Assembly (NCBI RefSeq): GCF_005848555.1
Contig: NZ_CP040518.1
Coordinates: 620,001 to 684,000 of the forward strand
Reading direction: 5' to 3'
DNA from: Blautia sp. SC05B48
Lineage (GTDB): Bacteria; Bacillota; Clostridia; Lachnospirales; Lachnospiraceae
Length of the DNA: 64,000 nucleotides
Shown: positions 1-8,449 of the stretch, piece after piece
How positions within the stretch are numbered: position 1 is the stretch's first letter
Layout: every line of letters starts with the position of its first letter
Made by a program: the position numbers and the translations under genes
Notes under the pieces: model-generated
Told to the model about the DNA's origin: nothing
The model's database searches: none
The model's input: only the letters and a program-made list of their open reading frames with translations

Positions 1-2
1 TT

Positions 3-638
3 CTCCTGAAAAAGGATCCCAGATTTTCCCGGTTCTGGAATTTTACGGACGTCTCCCAGGGCTTCTGCTCCGGCACGGATTCCCGCAGCTTCGGATACAG
101 CCTGAAGGATCTGCTCACATTTTTACAACAAAATCCCGGTCAGATACAAAAGGAAGAATTTCTCTTCTTTCTTCTTTTCAGCCGTATGCTTACAGAGCTT
201 GCATTCTGCGCCCGCTCCAGCCGGAGCACTCAGGGAATCGTCTATCTGAAAAAAGCGCTCCGCTACATTGATGAGCATTATCTGGAAGACATTGATATTC
301 CTGCCATCTCCGCATATGCAGGGATCAACAAATCCTACCTGCAGGCGCTCTTTACAGAAAAAAACGGCTGCACCATCAATACCTATATCAACCGCAAGCG
401 TATGGAACAGGCCGCCTTTCTTCTGTGCAACAGTACTCTGCGCATTACGGATATTGCCTTTTCTTCCGGCTGCAACAGCCGGCAGCATTTTGCACATACC
501 TTCGAAAAATTTTATCATATGAGCCCTTCCAGGTACCGAAGCCTTCATACTCGGCCTCTCCGTTCGGATACCCAAAAGAAACGCTATCATATGACTGACG
601 GACTGAAGCTGGAAAGCGAACCCTTTCCTCATGAATAA
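3..638 (+). CDS. AraC-family transcriptional regulator, C-terminal part (5' truncated by window edge)
   Basis: The frame is open from the first bases of the window, so only the C-terminal part of the protein is visible. The last ~110 residues before a short tail form a typical AraC/XylS double helix-turn-helix: a first HTH around DIPAISAYAGINKSYLQALF and a second ending in the family signature DIAFSSGCNSRQHFAHTFEK. The tail after YHMSPSRYR is long and basic. The ligand-binding N-terminus is missing, so the effector cannot be inferred. A strong hairpin terminator follows. The family call is secure; the target genes are unknown. Confidence 0.9.
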   Translation, partial: LLKKDPRFSRFWNFTDVSQGFCSGTDSRSFGYSLKDLLTFLQQNPGQIQKEEFLFFLLFSRMLTELAFCARSSRSTQGIVYLKKALRYIDEHYLEDIDIPAISAYAGINKSYLQALFTEKNGCTINTYINRKRMEQAAFLLCNSTLRITDIAFSSGCNSRQHFAHTFEKFYHMSPSRYRSLHTRPLRSDTQKKRYHMTDGLKLESEPFPHE

Positions 639-699
639 AACTTACTTCATACACCTGCACCTTCATGCTGATACCTGCGATCCGCGTCTGAGCAGCCTA

Positions 700-757
700 A
701 AAAAAGCGGCCAGGCACGAAGCTCTTATCTCTTCGATAACCTGGCCGGCTTTTTATA
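700..757. terminator. Bidirectional intrinsic terminator
   Basis: A GCGGCCAGG stem pairs with CCTGGCCGGC, with A-rich sequence on the left and T-rich sequence on the right. It lies between the convergent AraC gene and the P-type ATPase gene and can serve both. Confidence 0.8.
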
Positions 758-774
758 TTTATTTTGAAAAATTT

Positions 775-2850
775 CTATGGGAGCAGATTCTGCATACTCT
801 TCAGACTGATCGCCAGTGTGGAGGTATTATGCAGAAGTGCGGATGAAGTCGGCTGCAGGATACCTGCAACGCCACAGGCGATAAGGCCTGCGTTAAAGGT
901 AATAATAAAACGGTAATTGCGTCTGATACGCTTCATCAGTGCATTGCTGATCTCTTTCAGAACAACAAGCTCCTGAAGATCATCTGCACCTACAGTAATA
1001 TCTGCGATCTCCCGGGCAATTTCAGCACCATCACTGATGGCGATACCGACATTGGCTGCGGAAAGTGCCGGAGAATCATTGATTCCGTCACCTACCATGA
1101 TAACCTTTCTTCCGGCTGCCTTTTCTTTTTCGATGAAGTTGGCCTTATCCTCCGGAAGTACCTCGGAATAATATTCGTCCACTCCCACACGTCTGGCAAT
1201 GGCTGCTGCTGTACGCTCGCTGTCCCCTGTCATCATAACGATCTTGGAAATTCCTGCCCCACGCAGTGCTTCTACAGAAGCTTTCGCTTCCTCACGAAGG
1301 GGATCTTCAATACAGATCACTGCCGCAAGGCGTCCGTCAATGGCAAGATACAGATGAGAATACTCTTCCGGAATATTGTCGAATTTCTCCCTGCCCTCCT
1401 CCGGGATCAGACATTTCTCATCTTCAAATACAAAGTGATAGCTTCCGATCACGGCCTTATGGTTTTCGATCGTAGTGGAAATTCCATGCGCTACTACATA
1501 TTCAACCTTGGAATGCATCTCCTCGTGTGCCAGATGTTTCTTCTTGGCTGCACTGACAACGGCTTTCGCCATGGAATGCGGGAAATGCTCTTCCATACAT
1601 GCGGCGATACGAAGCATTTCATCCGGATTATTGTTATCAAACGGAACCACGTCCACAACGGTCGGTTTCGCTTTTGTCAGAGTTCCGGTCTTGTCAAATA
1701 CGATGGTATCTGCCTCTGCCATTGCCTCCAGATATTTACCGCCCTTAACTGTAACTTTGTGTGTACCGGCCTCACGGATTGCGGACAATACGGAGATCGG
1801 CATTGCAAGCTTCAGCGCACAGGAGAAGTCTACCATCAGGATCGCAAGAGCTTTGGTAGCGTTTCTGGTAATCAGATATGTAAGAGCTGTTCCTCCAAGT
1901 GTATACGGAACCAGCTTATCTGCCAGATGCTCTGCCTTTCCCTCCAAAGAAGATTTCAGCTTCTCAGACTCCTCGATCATGGTGACGATCTTGTCATAAC
2001 GGCTGGAACCTCCTACGGTCTTTACGCGGATGGTGATCTCACCTTCCTCCACAACAGTGCCTGCATAGGCAACGCTGCCCTCTTTCTTGCATACCGGTAC
2101 AGACTCGCCGGTAAGAGAAGCCTGGTTGACCATAGCCTCTCCATCCGTAACACTTCCGTCAAAAGGAATTACGGTACCCATACGTACAACAACCTCATCT
2201 CCCGGCTGGACCTCTCCGGACTCTACCAGGATCTCCTGATCCTGTCTCTTCAGCCATACCTTGCCAACATTCAGGGACATGGTTCTTGCAAGATCACCTA
2301 CGGATTTCTTATGTGTCCACTCTTCCAGGATCTCTCCGATCCCAAGCAGGAACATGATGGAGCCTGCAGTACCGAAGTCCTGACGTAATACAGACACTCC
2401 AATTGCAGTGGCATCCAGAACCGGCACCTCGATCTTACGGTGAAGAAGTGTATCAATTCCCTTCCAGATATATTTCAGGGAAGTAGCTGTTGTATAAATG
2501 GCATTCAGCGGATATGGCAAAAAAAGCCTTCTTCCATAATGACAGATCACTTTGGAGATCAGCTTCTCCTGATATTCTGCATTCAGTGCTCTCCCTGAGC
2601 TCTGCAGCACCTGTGAAGGAACCTCTACATCCTGATAATGAAATTCGCTGATGCCACGGATAACCGCTGCTCTGCTGCCCCGATAATTTATAACTGCATC
2701 ACAGGTTCTCTCGTATACCTTAGCAGAAGCCACTCCATCAAGGTTCTCGAGATAATACAGCAGCGTATCTGCCTGCCCGTAACTCATTCTCTTCTGAGCA
2801 AGATGGATACGAAGCCGGCCTCTTGTCTCATGTTTGATATAAAATTTCAC
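775..2850 (-). CDS. Heavy-metal P1B-type ATPase, HMA_2 type, with SCALK transmembrane motif
   Basis: Membrane ATPase of 691 residues that probably exports a transition metal. The N-terminus (about 1-75) resembles an HMA domain but has no CxxC metal-binding pair. Actuator motif TGES lies at about 248-251, phosphorylation motif DKTGT at 386-390, and the hinge GDGINDSPAL near residue 595. In the transmembrane metal-site helix the expected CPC/SPC/TPC is replaced by SCALK at 343-347, so the usual proline is absent. The C-terminus carries an HN-S helix typical of P1B pumps. The start is GTG with an upstream AGAGG. It lies 14 bp after the DUF6110-like gene and is surely co-transcribed with it. The Fur-like gene just upstream is a plausible regulator. 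Metal specificity is unresolved; Fe, Mn or Zn are possible. Confidence 0.93.
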   Translation of the reverse strand: MKFYIKHETRGRLRIHLAQKRMSYGQADTLLYYLENLDGVASAKVYERTCDAVINYRGSRAAVIRGISEFHYQDVEVPSQVLQSSGRALNAEYQEKLISKVICHYGRRLFLPYPLNAIYTTATSLKYIWKGIDTLLHRKIEVPVLDATAIGVSVLRQDFGTAGSIMFLLGIGEILEEWTHKKSVGDLARTMSLNVGKVWLKRQDQEILVESGEVQPGDEVVVRMGTVIPFDGSVTDGEAMVNQASLTGESVPVCKKEGSVAYAGTVVEEGEITIRVKTVGGSSRYDKIVTMIEESEKLKSSLEGKAEHLADKLVPYTLGGTALTYLITRNATKALAILMVDFSCALKLAMPISVLSAIREAGTHKVTVKGGKYLEAMAEADTIVFDKTGTLTKAKPTVVDVVPFDNNNPDEMLRIAACMEEHFPHSMAKAVVSAAKKKHLAHEEMHSKVEYVVAHGISTTIENHKAVIGSYHFVFEDEKCLIPEEGREKFDNIPEEYSHLYLAIDGRLAAVICIEDPLREEAKASVEALRGAGISKIVMMTGDSERTAAAIARRVGVDEYYSEVLPEDKANFIEKEKAAGRKVIMVGDGINDSPALSAANVGIAISDGAEIAREIADITVGADDLQELVVLKEISNALMKRIRRNYRFIITFNAGLIACGVAGILQPTSSALLHNTSTLAISLKSMQNLLP

Positions 2851-2864
2851 GGAAAATCGCCTCT

Positions 2865-3218
2865 TTACTCTGCTGTCTCTTCTGCTGTCTCTTCTGTTGC
2901 TTCTTCTGTCTCTTCTGCTGTTTCTTTGAATGCATCCTCAGCTACAGTTTCCTCAGCTTCTGTCTCAACATCCTCTACAGCTTCTTCAGCTGCTGCTCTT
3001 TCCTCATTGATCTCCTTAGCTTCAGCGAAAATATCTTCAGCGTTCTCCTGCAGATTCGTAGCTGTTTTCATAATGCAGTCCTTAGCTCTTAAAACGGCTG
3101 CTGTGCATCCTGTGTAAAGCTTCTTCGCATCCTTGCTTGTAAGGATCTTGATTCCTGCTGTTCCGAAAAGAACGCCTGCTGCAAAAAGTCCTGATTTTTT
3201 GAATTTAAAGTCTGCCAT
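2865..3218 (-). CDS. DUF6110-like small membrane-associated protein, acidic tail
   Basis: This 117-residue protein has one hydrophobic segment near the N-terminus (about 10-25, GLFAAGVLFGTAGIKIL) and a very acidic Glu/Ala/Thr-rich C-terminal third. The N-terminal motif and the position directly before an HMA_2-type P-type ATPase match the DUF6110 family as I recall it. It may be an assembly partner or accessory metal buffer of the pump; this is inferred from co-location only. The start ATG is preceded by AGGAGG. The acidic tail is encoded by near-repeated GAA/GCA/ACA codons and could vary in length between strains. Confidence 0.75.
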   Translation of the reverse strand: MADFKFKKSGLFAAGVLFGTAGIKILTSKDAKKLYTGCTAAVLRAKDCIMKTATNLQENAEDIFAEAKEINEERAAAEEAVEDVETEAEETVAEDAFKETAEETEEATEETAEETAE

Positions 3219-3301
3219 AATAAGTATCCTCCTGATATATGATTTTTATTTTTTCTGATTTCCGGTGAGGATTTTTTCATGTCCGCCCCGATATTTTCAT
3301 C

Positions 3302-3330
3302 ATTATAAAATGTCTGTAAGAAAAAGTCCA
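3302..3330 (-). promoter_or_regulatory. Putative sigma-70 promoter of the DUF6110/ATPase operon
   Basis: On the minus strand a TGGACT -35 (3325-3330) is 17 bp from a perfect TATAAT -10 (3302-3307), giving a leader of roughly 75 nt before the DUF6110-like gene. Confidence 0.5.
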
Positions 3331-3398
3331 GTGTTTTTTTTGTGTTTTTGATACAATTTGTTGAATTTTCAGTTATTTTTGCCTAACAGTTATTTTTT

Positions 3399-3428
3399 AC
3401 TAATAGTTTAATTTGTCTAATTATTAGT
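3399..3428. promoter_or_regulatory. Inverted repeat, candidate Fur-family operator
   Basis: ACTAATAGTTTA and TAATTATTAGT form an imperfect inverted repeat. Its right half, read on the minus strand (CTAATAATTAG), resembles the CTAATAAGTTAG palindrome that overlaps the promoter of the Fur-like gene at 3975-3986. It lies between the Fur-like gene and the pump operon. Binding is inferred. Confidence 0.4.
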
Positions 3429-3478
3429 CTGCACAAACCTCTTCTTTCCTATTATATTGTGCCATAGCTTTTCCATAC

Positions 3479-3937
3479 TCACCCGACCTCATGAACAGGC
3501 AGCAGTGCCAGGGTACGGATATTCTGCTCACTGATCTCTCCGCAGGCCCGAAGTCCTGCAAGGATCACTTCATTAAGCTTCTGCCCGGACAGATGGCATA
3601 TCGTATCATCATCCAGTTCTACTGCACAGGCTCCTTTTGTGCTGCATGCCACGCGATACATATTCTTTCGGCTGATAGCACCGATGGACTCCAGTGTATT
3701 GATCATACGATATACTGTGGCCACACCGATTCCTGGATCCAGTGCGAAAGCCCTGTAATAGATTTCCTTACAGCAGGAGCACTCTCCCTCCAGGATAATA
3801 TCCAGAAGGATCTTTCTCTGTCTGGTGATGCGGAATCCCTTCTCCTTCAGTTTCTCTATAATAAGATCCCTCTGCATCTCTGTATGTCGGTAGCATCCCG
3901 TTTTTTTCTCTTCTGTTTCAGCTTCTGCAATATGCAT
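3479..3937 (-). CDS. Fur-family transcriptional regulator, atypical metal site
   Basis: This 152-residue protein has the winged-helix fold of Fur/Zur/PerR: GFRITRQRKILLDIIL (about 34-49) and the recognition region GVATVYRMINTLESIGAI (71-88). The metal-binding half is unusual. The usual HxHxxCxxCG segment is replaced by DDDTICHLSGQK, so the paired CxxC zinc site is missing. A cysteine cluster CSCC (53-56) occupies the position where PerR/Fur have a metal-ligand histidine. Sensing may therefore use a different ligand set. A promoter with an overlapping palindrome upstream suggests autorepression. The next genes downstream are the small partner and the metal pump, the likely targets. The family call is strong; metal identity is unknown. 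Confidence 0.88.
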   Translation of the reverse strand: MHIAEAETEEKKTGCYRHTEMQRDLIIEKLKEKGFRITRQRKILLDIILEGECSCCKEIYYRAFALDPGIGVATVYRMINTLESIGAISRKNMYRVACSTKGACAVELDDDTICHLSGQKLNEVILAGLRACGEISEQNIRTLALLPVHEVG

Positions 3938-4246
3938 TCTGATCCCTCCTTTATTGAGAAAACTTTTCTTTTATCTAATAAGTTAGTATACTCCAACTTC
4001 AGTTAGCTGTAAATAACTTATTTGAACTTTTTTTACATATTGAAGATTCTGCGTTACGGTACACTGGAAACCGTCGTTTTGACAAAATGACGAAAAATCC
4101 CCTTTCATTTTTTCGTCAGAATGACAAGAAACTGCCGGAAACTTTGTACGATTCAGCTCTAGCCCTTTTCCCTCATTTTCGATATACTGTTAACCAGCAA
4201 AGGAAATTACGTAAAAACAATATATTAATTTTGGAGGGAAACAACA
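3938..4246. other. Divergent intergenic region between the Fur-like gene and the sugar ABC ATPase gene
   Basis: This 309-bp gap has no supportable gene. The left part holds the fur promoter and operator-like palindromes. The middle has an inverted repeat TGACGAAAAA/TTTTTCGTCA at about 4088-4118, between two TGACAA-like strings. A TATACT -10 at 4183-4188 could drive the ABC ATPase, but no good -35 lies 17 bp upstream, which suggests activator dependence. No clear catabolite-responsive element was found. Confidence 0.5.
3985..4013 (-). promoter_or_regulatory. Promoter of the Fur-like gene with overlapping operator palindrome
   Basis: On the minus strand TTTACA (4008-4013) and TATACT (3985-3990) are 17 bp apart. 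The palindrome CTAATAAGTTAG (3975-3986) overlaps the -10 and the start site. A second copy of its core, TAACTTATT, lies in opposite orientation at 4014-4022, just beyond the -35. This arrangement fits autorepression. Confidence 0.6.
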
Positions 4247-5362
4247 ATGGCAAGTTTATCATTATCTCACATTAATAAAACTTATCCGAACGGCTTCCAG
4301 GCAGTTAAAGATTTCAACCTGGAGATCGAAGACAAAGAATTCATCATCTTCGTAGGACCATCCGGATGTGGAAAATCTACAACACTTCGTATGATCGCAG
4401 GTCTTGAGGAGATCAGCGGTGGTACACTTAAGATCGGTGACAAAGTCATGAACGATGTTGAGCCTAAGGACCGTGATATCGCAATGGTATTCCAGAACTA
4501 CGCTCTGTATCCTCATATGACAGTTTATGATAACATGGCATTCGGACTTAAGCTTCGTAAAGTTCCGAAGGACCAGATCGACAAGGCTGTTCGTGAAGCA
4601 GCAAGAATCCTTGACCTTGACAAGCTTCTTGATCGTAAACCGAAGGCTCTTTCCGGTGGTCAGAGACAGCGAGTTGCTATGGGACGTGCTATCGTTCGTA
4701 ATCCTAAGGTATTCCTTATGGATGAGCCTCTTTCCAACCTGGATGCTAAACTTCGTGTACAGATGCGTATCGAGATCTCCAAGATCCATCAGAGACTTGG
4801 TGCTACAATCATCTATGTAACACATGACCAGACAGAGGCTATGACACTTGGTACCAGAATCGTTGTTATGAAAGACGGTGTTGTTCAGCAGGTTGATACA
4901 CCACAGAACCTGTATCAGAAACCAGGCAACCTCTTCGTTGCTGGATTCATGGGATCTCCGCAGATGAACTTCCTTGATGCTGTTATCTCCGAGAAAGGCG
5001 GCAATGTAGTTGCTACGATCGGTGGTGAGCATGAGGTTATCGTTCCGGCAGCTAAGGCTAAAATCCTGAAAGACAAAGGCTATGTTGGAAAGAAAGTTGT
5101 TCTTGGTATCCGTCCTGAGGATATCCATGATTCTCAGATGTTCCTTGAGACATCTCCAAGCAAACCAATGAACTCCGTAGTTAAAGTTTACGAGCTTCTT
5201 GGTGCTGAAGTATTCCTGTACTTCGATGTTGACGGAACTCAGGTTACAGCACGAGTTGATCCTCGTACAACAGCTAAGACCGGTGATCCGATCAGATTTG
5301 CATTCGATATGGAGAAAGCTCACTTCTTCGACAAAGAGACAGAGCTTACTATCACAAACTAA
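4247..5362 (+). CDS. ugpC: Multi-sugar ABC transporter ATP-binding protein (MsmK/MsmX/UgpC family)
   Basis: This 371-residue cytoplasmic ATPase energises CUT1-type carbohydrate importers. Visible features are Walker [10 protein letters not shown] (about 38-46), Q-loop [10 protein letters not shown], signature [14 protein letters not shown], Walker [16 protein letters not shown], the H-loop histidine in [16 protein letters not shown], and a C-terminal TOBE/OB region with GIRPEDI. Length and sequence match the shared ATPases MsmX/MsmK, which serve many sugar permeases. Consistent with this, no permease or binding-protein genes are adjacent. The start is set by TGGAGGG eight bases upstream. The gene is monocistronic and ends at a strong terminator. 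Assignment to this ATPase family is secure; which importers use it cannot be read here. Confidence 0.95.
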   Translation: MASLSLSHINKTYPNGFQAVKDFNLEIEDKEFIIFVGPSGCGKSTTLRMIAGLEEISGGTLKIGDKVMNDVEPKDRDIAMVFQNYALYPHMTVYDNMAFGLKLRKVPKDQIDKAVREAARILDLDKLLDRKPKALSGGQRQRVAMGRAIVRNPKVFLMDEPLSNLDAKLRVQMRIEISKIHQRLGATIIYVTHDQTEAMTLGTRIVVMKDGVVQQVDTPQNLYQKPGNLFVAGFMGSPQMNFLDAVISEKGGNVVATIGGEHEVIVPAAKAKILKDKGYVGKKVVLGIRPEDIHDSQMFLETSPSKPMNSVVKVYELLGAEVFLYFDVDGTQVTARVDPRTTAKTGDPIRFAFDMEKAHFFDKETELTITN

Positions 5363-5390
5363 TTCTCATCGAATCATAAAAACAGAATGT

Positions 5391-5427
5391 AACCCCGGGG
5401 GATATGATTTCCCGGGGTTTTCTTTTT
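5391..5427 (+). terminator. Intrinsic terminator of the sugar ABC ATPase gene
   Basis: AACCCCGGGG pairs with CCCGGGGTT across a short loop and is followed by TTCTTTTT. Confidence 0.85.
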
Positions 5428-5467
5428 ATTTCACTAGTTTTATTTTACATCAGAAAGGACGCTTTTT

Positions 5468-6556
5468 ATGAAAATACAGCAAACAATTCAAAAATCTCTG
5501 GATGACTGGAACCGGATCAGCGGTCTTGATTTCTGTATTCTGGATGAAAATGACCAGATATACATTTCCACAGGGGATCGCCGGCTTCCTTCTTCTGAAA
5601 AGCTTGCTCAGTTCCGGGAGGATCCTGCCTTATGCATCTCCAATCACAGCTGCATTCTGTACAAGCTGAACAACACACCTCAGAGCAATATGCTTCTGAT
5701 CGTATGGGGCTCCGGAGAGCAGGCTTCTACCATCGGAGAGCTTGCTGTCTGCCAGGTAGAAAGTCTCCTAACCGCCTATACGGAAAAAACAGACAAGAAC
5801 TCCTTTATGCAGAATCTTCTCCTGAACCGCTATTCCCAGGTAGAGGCTTTTAACAAGGCTGCCCGTCTTCATATCACACCTTCTGCCCGCCGTGCGGTAT
5901 TTCTTGTGGAAACCAAGCAGCACAAGGACGAAAATGCCCTGGCTACCATCCGTAACATCTTTTCTGCCCGTACACGGGATTTTATCACTGCACTGGATGA
6001 TTCCGGCATCATCGTAGTACGTGAGCTTCAGAACACCGAAAGCTACGAAGAGCTGGATGGTATCGCCTGCATGCTGGTGGATATGCTCAATACAGAGGCC
6101 ATGACCTCTGCCTGGGTTTCCTACAGCAATGTTGCAGATGATATCATGGAGCTTTCCGACGCCTACAAGGAAGCCCGCACTGCTCTGGAGGTCGGCAAGA
6201 TCTTTTATGCTGACAAAAACGTTTTCGGTTACAACCGGCTGGGCATTGGCCGTCTGATCTATCAGCTTCCCACTCAGGTCTGCAACATGTTTGTAGGCGA
6301 GATCTTCGGAGAAGAATCCCTGGAATCTATCGACGACGAAACCCTCAATATCATCCGGACCTTCTTTGAAAATAACCTGAACCTTTCTGAAACTTCCAGA
6401 CAGCTCTATGTGCACCGGAATACTCTGGTATACCGTTTTGAAAAGCTGCAGAAACGTTTTGGCCTGGATATCCGTACCTTTGAGGATGCACTGGCCTTCA
6501 AGCTTGCCATGATGGTGTCCGATTACATCACCTACTCCGGAAATCATGGAAAATAG
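5468..6556 (+). CDS. PucR/CdaR-type helix-turn-helix transcriptional regulator
   Basis: This 362-residue protein ends in the PucR-type HTH: NLSETSRQLYVHRNTLVYRF followed by EKLQKRFGLDIR (about 299-335). The region before it resembles the GGDEF-like/CdaR middle domain (SDAYKEARTALEVGKIF). The N-terminus is an uncharacterised sensor with no membrane segment. Such proteins often act as activators responding to sugar acids, purines or carbon status. It sits alone after the sugar ABC ATPase, separated by a terminator, so a role in carbohydrate uptake is only a positional guess. The start is preceded by AGAAAGGA. Confidence 0.85.
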   Translation: MKIQQTIQKSLDDWNRISGLDFCILDENDQIYISTGDRRLPSSEKLAQFREDPALCISNHSCILYKLNNTPQSNMLLIVWGSGEQASTIGELAVCQVESLLTAYTEKTDKNSFMQNLLLNRYSQVEAFNKAARLHITPSARRAVFLVETKQHKDENALATIRNIFSARTRDFITALDDSGIIVVRELQNTESYEELDGIACMLVDMLNTEAMTSAWVSYSNVADDIMELSDAYKEARTALEVGKIFYADKNVFGYNRLGIGRLIYQLPTQVCNMFVGEIFGEESLESIDDETLNIIRTFFENNLNLSETSRQLYVHRNTLVYRFEKLQKRFGLDIRTFEDALAFKLAMMVSDYITYSGNHGK

Positions 6557-6597
6557 ATTCTGCCCGTAAAAATCCATCAAAAATTCCGGAACACAAA

Positions 6598-6645
6598 AAA
6601 GCCCCGGAAACAGCAGATAATGTCTGTTTCCGGAGCTTTCTTTAT
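6598..6645. terminator. Bidirectional intrinsic terminator
   Basis: GCCCCGGAAACAG pairs with CTGTTTCCGGAGC between A and T tracts. It lies between the convergent pucR-like gene and modC and may serve both. Confidence 0.8.
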
Positions 6646-7691
6646 TTCAGCAACATCAGATGCTCCGGTGGAAGATACAGATATTCCGGAAGATCTTTAT
6701 CCGGATCCTCCGTAAAGCTGTTTTTGGGACGCATCCACCATAATCCGGCAGCATTCTCTTCTGCTTTGTTCCGGATCATATACTGATGTTCAAATGTAGT
6801 TTCTATGTATTGGTCTACCCGCACTGCCATACAGTTCTCACCCGGCTTTGATTCCGGGCGGATCCAGTGACCGCGTATCCCTACGTAAGTAATGTCCTCA
6901 TCTACGTTTTCTTCGGTATGGAGCTTCATTTTCCAGTCCGCCGCATAGATCTCGTGAGATCCCAGCCTCTCCGCTCTGGAAAAATTCTTACAGCCGGTAA
7001 GCTTTGCTGCTTCCAGAAGTCCCGGTCTCTCAAACAGCTGCTTTGTCTCCCCGGTCACAAGGATCCTGCCTTCATGTACAATGGAAAGCTCCCTGCAGAA
7101 TTTATAGGCCTCATCTCTGCTGTGTGTCACAAGGATCATATCTCCCGGATAGTCCTTGAGGAAATCCTGCATCTCTCGCTGGAGCACATCCTTCAGGTAA
7201 CCGTCCAGTGCGGAAAACGGCTCATCCAGAAGAATAGCTTCCGGCTCTCCGATCATCATTCTGGCCAGTGCCACTCTCTGCTGCTGTCCGCCGGAAAGCT
7301 GTGAGGGCAGGCGCTTCTCCAGCCCCTCCAGATGATATCGCCGAATCAGATCTGCCACCTTTTCCCTGGCGGAGGCTTTTTCCCCACGATAACCACAGCG
7401 GATGTTCTGTTCCACTGTCATGGTTGGGAACAAAGCATAATTCTGAAACAGATATCCGATCCGTCGCTTCTGCGGTTTCAAATTGATCCCCTTTTCAGAA
7501 TCAAATACTGTTTTTCCATTGATGATGATTCTTCCCTTATCCGGTGTTTCGATCCCTGCAATACAGCGTAAGGTCATGCTTTTTCCGCTGCCGGAAGCGC
7601 CAAGAAGCCCAATGGATGCCGAACTGCCTTCAAAATCCACCTTCAGGGAAAAATCACGGAAGTTTTTTTCGATATTTACTTTGACTGCCAT
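6642..7691 (-). CDS. modC: Molybdate ABC transporter ATP-binding protein ModC
   Basis: This 349-residue ATPase powers molybdate (or tungstate) import with ModB and ModA. Motifs are Walker A GASGSGKS (about 32-39), Q-loop LFQNYALFPTM, signature LSGGQQQRVALARM, and Walker B AILLDEPFSALDGYL with the H-loop VTHSRDE. The C-terminal ~120 residues replace the usual Mop-like regulatory domain with a diverged TOBE-like region. I chose the ATG that overlaps the modB stop (TGATG), which has AAGGTGG upstream, over a GTG three codons earlier. It is the last gene of modABC. Substrate is inferred from ModA and the divergent mop gene. Confidence 0.92.
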   Translation of the reverse strand: MAVKVNIEKNFRDFSLKVDFEGSSASIGLLGASGSGKSMTLRCIAGIETPDKGRIIINGKTVFDSEKGINLKPQKRRIGYLFQNYALFPTMTVEQNIRCGYRGEKASAREKVADLIRRYHLEGLEKRLPSQLSGGQQQRVALARMMIGEPEAILLDEPFSALDGYLKDVLQREMQDFLKDYPGDMILVTHSRDEAYKFCRELSIVHEGRILVTGETKQLFERPGLLEAAKLTGCKNFSRAERLGSHEIYAADWKMKLHTEENVDEDITYVGIRGHWIRPESKPGENCMAVRVDQYIETTFEHQYMIRNKAEENAAGLWWMRPKNSFTEDPDKDLPEYLYLPPEHLMLLK

Positions 7692-8386
7692 CAGATCCAC
7701 CTTCTTGTCTTCATTCCTCTTCCGGATACGATATTGATCAATGCCACGATCACAAAGGAGATCAGCACGATCACAATGACCCAGAATCCTGCAGTTCCGT
7801 AATTTCCGGCTGCTGTCTCTGATGCAATCGCAACAGAAACTGTTCTGGTTTTTCCAAGGATATTTCCGGCAAGCATGGAGGTTGCGCCATATTCTCCGAT
7901 CGCGCGTGCAAATGCCAGCACTGTTCCGGATGCAATCCCCGGTCCTGCCGCCGGCATGACTACTCGCCAGAATATCCGGCTGTCGCTCATCCCCAGAGTC
8001 TGACCTGCATGGATAAGATTTATATCCACCTGTTCAAAAGCAGCCCGTGCATTGCGGTACATCAGCGGAAATGCGATCACTGCCGCTGCAATCACACAGC
8101 CCTTCCAGGTCTGCACGATCTTAATATCAAAATTATCCAGAAGAAAGCTTCCGAAGGGCCTTTTCAGGCTGAAGATCAGAAGCAGAAAAAATCCAGCCAC
8201 TGTAGGAGGAAGTACCAGCGGAAGAGTAAGGATCCCGTCCAGTACTGCTCTGGCTCCCGGCTTCAGTTTCATAATCTTTCGGGCACAGAATATTCCCAGA
8301 AAAAAAGCGATCACTGTCGCTGCCAGACCTGTTTTTAAGGAAATCCACAGAGGACTCCAGTTTATTTCGCTCAAAAATTCTGCCAT
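7691..8386 (-). CDS. modB: Molybdate ABC transporter permease ModB
   Basis: This 231-residue inner-membrane permease has about five to six hydrophobic helices. The EAA-type loop that contacts ModC is visible as AGQTLGMSDSRIFWRVVMPAA. Early segments LWISLKTGLAATVIAFFLGI and LTLPLVLPPTVAGFFLL are characteristic of ModB/CysT-type permeases. Length matches the family. The stop codon overlaps the modC start, implying translational coupling. An AGGAA ribosome site precedes the ATG. Confidence 0.93.
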   Translation of the reverse strand: MAEFLSEINWSPLWISLKTGLAATVIAFFLGIFCARKIMKLKPGARAVLDGILTLPLVLPPTVAGFFLLLIFSLKRPFGSFLLDNFDIKIVQTWKGCVIAAAVIAFPLMYRNARAAFEQVDINLIHAGQTLGMSDSRIFWRVVMPAAGPGIASGTVLAFARAIGEYGATSMLAGNILGKTRTVSVAIASETAAGNYGTAGFWVIVIVLISFVIVALINIVSGRGMKTRRWI

Positions 8387-8449
8387 ATTTCATTCCTGCG
8401 TCAGCATTTACTGTGTTTCAGTATTTACTGCCGATTTTCTACATCATAC

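Noticed and set aside
1354..2388. Long open frame antisense to the P-type ATPase
   Set aside because: Composition is Cys/His/Leu-rich as expected of a mirror frame, and all ATPase motifs are on the other strand.
4050..4090. Catabolite-responsive element before the sugar ABC ATPase gene
   Set aside because: The GGAAACCG string deviates too far from the CcpA consensus.
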